Below, piece by piece: positions 13,909 through 16,207 of a stretch of 16,207 nucleotides of DNA. Source of the DNA: JAFGKK01 sp049684495 (GTDB lineage Bacteria; Chloroflexota; Anaerolineae; Anaerolineales; RBG-16-64-43); assembly GCA_049684495.1 (NCBI GenBank), contig JBAVFZ010000346.1:1-16207 (forward strand). Reading direction: 5' to 3'. Under the pieces are notes generated by a model, which saw nothing but the letters and a program-made list of their open reading frames with translations, made no database searches and had not been told where the DNA came from. The position numbers and the translations under genes were made by a program. Within the stretch, counting starts at the first letter, position 1; every line of letters starts with the position of its first letter.

Positions 13909-14937
13909 CTACGCGGAGGCTGCGCAGCGGAAACCCAGGTTGTAATTCCAATACCAGTCCACCGAACGGTAGCGCAGGGTTACGCGCATCCACCAGTAGC
14001 CATTGGTCCACGAGCCGCCGCGCCACGATCGCTCGCCGGAAGTCGTTAAATCCTCCCGCCCATCGGTGGCGCTGTACGGGTAGTCCTTGATCAGTGAGGA
14101 AGTCCACTCCCAAACGTTGCCGGCCATATCCATGGCGCCATACGGGCTGGCGCCGGCCGGGAAGCTTCCCACCGGAGCGGTGTTGCCGAATCCGTCGTCG
14201 TATTTGCCGTTGGCTTGGGGCAGCGGGCAGTTGATGTCGCACAGGTTCGCCACCGTCGAGCTCACCGGATCGTTGCCCCATGTGTATTTGCGCCCGTCGG
14301 TGCCGCGGGCGGCCTTCTCCCACTCCGCCTCGGTCGGCAGCCGGCGGCCGGCCCAGCCGCAATAATCCTTGGCATAGAACCAACTCACCCAAATGACGGG
14401 ATAATCCTTATATTCCTCGGTGCCGTAGTAAAACGGCCGATAAGCAGACCCGTATCCGGATGTGAATAAATGGGGGGCCTGACAAGCGCCGGCCTTCACG
14501 CACAAGGCATACTGGCCGGTGGTCACTTCATATTTGTCAATCCAATACTTGTCCAGATATACGGTATGGACGGGAACTTCCGGAAAGGCGCGGCCGCCTG
14601 CCAGGGTTTTCTTGGCATCCATATCGTCCGCGCCCATGATAAATTCGCCGGCCGGGACGTACACTTGGACCATGCCGTCGCTTGGAACGGTACGGGCCGA
14701 TCCGGGAGCGAGCGTTGCGGTTTCAGACGGCGTCGGCGAAAGGGAAGGTGAGAGGGTAGGGGAGGGCTCCGGGTAGGTCGGTGTCTGGGATGGAATTACG
14801 GGTACAACAGGGTGGGTTATGGAAGGCTCACCCGTCACCGCAGGTGAACAGGCGGTGAACAGCGCACAAAGAATAACCGGGAGTATCGAAGTGCCCAGCG
14901 GCATCCGTTCAATTCTTGGATCAGATCTGCGTGACAT
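13909..14937 (-). CDS. SUMF1/FGE-fold lipoprotein (non-catalytic formylglycine-enzyme relative)
   Basis: An exported protein of 342 residues. A short basic start (MSRRSDPRIER) is followed by the hydrophobic stretch ILPVILCALFTA and Cys30, a slightly atypical lipobox. Next comes a Pro/Ser/Thr-rich linker (about 32-80), then the FGE-sulfatase (SUMF1) domain to the end. Domain signatures are VPAGEFIMG, YWIDKYEVTTGQYA, YPVIWVSWFYAKDYCGWAGRRLPTEAEWEKAARG (cited by its ends), DMAGNVWEW, RGGSW and NLGFRCA. True formylglycine-generating enzymes carry two catalytic, copper-binding cysteines just after RGGS; here that place reads WTNGYWWMRV with none. It is therefore more likely a binding or structural protein at the cell surface. 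The frame is open to 15006, but the ATG at 14937 has GGTGGAG eight bases upstream and gives the signal peptide at the N-terminus. It is a single gene. Confidence 0.88.
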   Translation of the reverse strand: MSRRSDPRIERMPLGTSILPVILCALFTACSPAVTGEPSITHPVVPVIPSQTPTYPEPSPTLSPSLSPTPSETATLAPGSARTVPSDGMVQVYVPAGEFIMGADDMDAKKTLAGGRAFPEVPVHTVYLDKYWIDKYEVTTGQYALCVKAGACQAPHLFTSGYGSAYRPFYYGTEEYKDYPVIWVSWFYAKDYCGWAGRRLPTEAEWEKAARGTDGRKYTWGNDPVSSTVANLCDINCPLPQANGKYDDGFGNTAPVGSFPAGASPYGAMDMAGNVWEWTSSLIKDYPYSATDGREDLTTSGERSWRGGSWTNGYWWMRVTLRYRSVDWYWNYNLGFRCAASA

Positions 14938-15071
14938 GGCTTTCTCCACCTTGCCAGCGGGCTGGCGAAATCCCGCATTATAAAAATTGATCTCCGGAAA
15001 ATCCATGCCGGAAGATCATCTCGGATAATACCCGGTTTCACCGGAAGTCCGCAAAGGACGGACAGCCCGAT

Positions 15072-15080
15072 ATTATATCA
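15072..15080 (-). promoter_or_regulatory. Extended -10 promoter of the SUMF1-fold gene
   Basis: On the minus strand TGATATAAT (15080-15072) is a perfect extended -10 element (TGnTATAAT). No good -35 is found at the usual distance, which an extended -10 can tolerate. It implies a leader of about 130 nt with two small stems at its 5' end (GTCCG/CGGAC at 15047-15063 and CCGG/CCGG at 15032-15044). Confidence 0.5.
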
Positions 15081-15184
15081 ATGCCGTCACTTTCCGGAGA
15101 ACCGAAGGTTCAACCTTTTTATCAAATCCCTGCGCAATCGGCAAGAACGATTGTACCCCGCCGGAGGTCCGCAGCGCCAATGCG

Positions 15185-15211
15185 CAGGCCTCCGGATCGT
15201 CCGGAGGCCTG
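15185..15211. terminator. Perfect 11-bp hairpin downstream of degV
   Basis: CAGGCCTCCGG and CCGGAGGCCTG form a perfect 11-bp stem with a 5-nt loop. It lies about 200 bases after the DegV stop codon on the minus strand and more than 100 bases upstream of the SUMF1-fold promoter. It is GC-rich with no T run, so terminator function is likely but not certain. Confidence 0.45.
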
Positions 15212-15412
15212 GCTGCTTCGGGGCTGCGAAGTACAGTCACCTAAATTAATCAGAGGTGACGGACTTCACGGGGCCAGGAGGAAGGACTTGCCCTCCTATT
15301 GATATCCATTAAAAACCTTCACGAAACCCCCCGCACAACAAATCAAACCGTTTTTCCCCGGTCCGACCCTTCCCCCTCATTCCATCCGGGGTCAGGGCAG
15401 GCTCCCTGGAAA

Positions 15413-16207
15413 TTAAACCCCGGCGCACCAAGCCAGGCCGATCGTTCCTGGTCCGACATGCGTGCCGATGACCGGGCTGACTTCGCTGAAGACTGACTCG
15501 TCCGGATGGAACCGCTTGCTGGCCGTGTCCAATAGCGCTTTGGCTTCCTCTTCCGCCGCGGCTTGCAGCGTGGCGAGGCGCAGCGGCCACCGCGAACCGA
15601 TGCGTTCTTCGACGATGTCAAGCATCCGTTCGGTCGCCTTGCGCTTGGTGCGCACTTTATCGAGCGCATCGACTTTGCCGTCTTTAATCGTCAGCAGCGG
15701 CTTCATGTTCAACGCCGTTCCGACGAAGGCCGCCGCGCCGCCGATCCGTCCGCCGCGCCGCAGGAACTCCAGCGTATCTACAACGAAAATCACGCCGCTG
15801 GAATCCACCGCTTGGCGGGCGACCGCGGCCGCATCCGCCAGCCCCGCGCCGTCGTTCACCGCCCGGGCGGCCGCCAGCGCGCAATACCCCAGCGCCATCG
15901 CCGTGGTGAGTGTGTCGACGATCTCGATTTTCGCATTCGGAAATTCGGCTTTGGCCTGAACGGCGGAATCCACCGTGCCGGAAAGCCGGCTGGAGATCAG
16001 GATGGCGAGGATGGAATCCCCGGCCGCGATGATCGGGGCGAATTCCTTCTTGAACTCCTCCGGGGTGGTCTGCGAGGTCGAGGGCATGATCTTCGCGGTT
16101 TTCAGGCGTTTGTAGAATTCCGGAGGTGTGATCTCCGTCCCGTCGTGCAGGGCTTCGTTCCCCCAGACCAGCGTCAGCGGGACGACGTGGATCCCATGCT
16201 GTTGGAC
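15413..16207 (-). CDS. degV: DegV family fatty-acid-binding protein (5' end outside window)
   Basis: The visible 264 residues cover nearly the whole protein; about 15-20 N-terminal residues lie beyond the right edge. DegV/FakB proteins bind a fatty acid and, in Firmicutes, present it to the kinase FakA for phosphorylation; whether that partner exists here cannot be seen. Signatures are HGIHVVPLTL and PPEFYKRLKTAKIMPSTSQ, where the TSQ loop contacts the carboxylate, then ILISSRLSGT, VDTLTTAMALGY, the DTLEFLRRGGRIGG segment with LNMKPLLTIKDGKV, and the end VIGTHVGPGTIGLAWCA. The ATG at 16087 is internal: the frame continues upstream with perfect family sequence to the window end. The gene is on the minus strand, followed by a long gene-free stretch. 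Confidence 0.93.
   Translation of the reverse strand, partial: VQQHGIHVVPLTLVWGNEALHDGTEITPPEFYKRLKTAKIMPSTSQTTPEEFKKEFAPIIAAGDSILAILISSRLSGTVDSAVQAKAEFPNAKIEIVDTLTTAMALGYCALAAARAVNDGAGLADAAAVARQAVDSSGVIFVVDTLEFLRRGGRIGGAAAFVGTALNMKPLLTIKDGKVDALDKVRTKRKATERMLDIVEERIGSRWPLRLATLQAAAEEEAKALLDTASKRFHPDESVFSEVSPVIGTHVGPGTIGLAWCAGV

Larger units (their letters stand above)
14938..15412. other. Gene-free stretch between DegV and the SUMF1-fold gene
   Basis: About 475 bases without a credible gene. Besides the extended -10 promoter, it holds a strong hairpin, CAGGCCTCCGG (15185-15195) with CCGGAGGCCTG (15201-15211), and a second one, GTCACCT (15236-15242) with AGGTGAC (15254-15260). Both lie downstream of the minus-strand DegV gene and may end its transcript, although no T run is present. 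I tested the region by eye for tRNA, SRP RNA and common riboswitch cores and recognised none. Confidence 0.5.

Noticed and set aside
15236..15300. Riboswitch or small SRP RNA near the GTCACCT/AGGTGAC stem
   Set aside because: The AGGAGGAAGG run recalled the SRP core by eye, but the required surrounding bases and pairing are absent.
15081..15302. 73-residue plus-strand open frame in the gene-free stretch
   Set aside because: It runs through a perfect hairpin, has no ribosome site and no recognisable sequence.

Overview
The window reads as a stretch of bacterial chromosome with mixed metabolic and regulatory genes. It has no rRNA, tRNA, CRISPR array, transposase or phage structural module that I can recognise. 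Codon use and gene style fit a GC-rich anaerobe. The best guess is Chloroflexota (Anaerolineae-like), inferred from a secreted SUMF1/FGE-fold lipoprotein with a long Pro/Ser/Thr linker, a DegV gene, a GH9 glycosidase, a TrmB-type regulator and HPEPVEG-type intergenic repeats. No marker gene settles the taxonomy, so this is moderate confidence at best.

Left part (1-5136). A membrane-anchored GGDEF diguanylate cyclase is split by a single frameshift near base 481. It converges on a minus-strand block that reads, in transcription order, TrmB-family regulator, short QueG-like double [4Fe-4S] protein, class I SAM methyltransferase and, after a 137-bp gap, serine hydroxymethyltransferase of the long Chlamydia-like type. 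The block has an unusually clear promoter (TTGACA, 17-bp spacer, TAGAAT). Two palindromes sit on the -10/+1 region and just downstream of it, which suggests a repressor switch, probably autoregulated by the TrmB protein.

Middle (5137-10591). Plus-strand genes follow: a group II PLP-dependent decarboxylase, a small AT-rich muconolactone-isomerase/YciI-like protein, a hormone-sensitive-lipase-type alpha/beta hydrolase, a GNAT acetyltransferase and a small coiled-coil protein of unknown function. A minus-strand LysR regulator then diverges from a small AhpD/carboxymuconolactone-decarboxylase-like protein. Nested palindromes lie in the gap between these two.

Right part (10592-16207). The AhpD-like gene ends at a long hairpin that abuts three perfect-phase 46-bp tandem repeats. 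These repeats lie upstream of a large GH9-type glycoside hydrolase with no visible signal peptide. Two hairpins separate it from a convergent SUMF1/FGE-fold lipoprotein. That protein lacks the catalytic cysteines of true formylglycine-generating enzymes and ends in a C-type-lectin-like region resembling variable domains of retroelement-diversified proteins. A DegV-family fatty-acid-binding protein runs off the right edge.

Most genes look like independent single units. The two places where genes and regulatory DNA clearly belong together are the TrmB/QueG-like/methyltransferase block and the LysR/AhpD-like pair.
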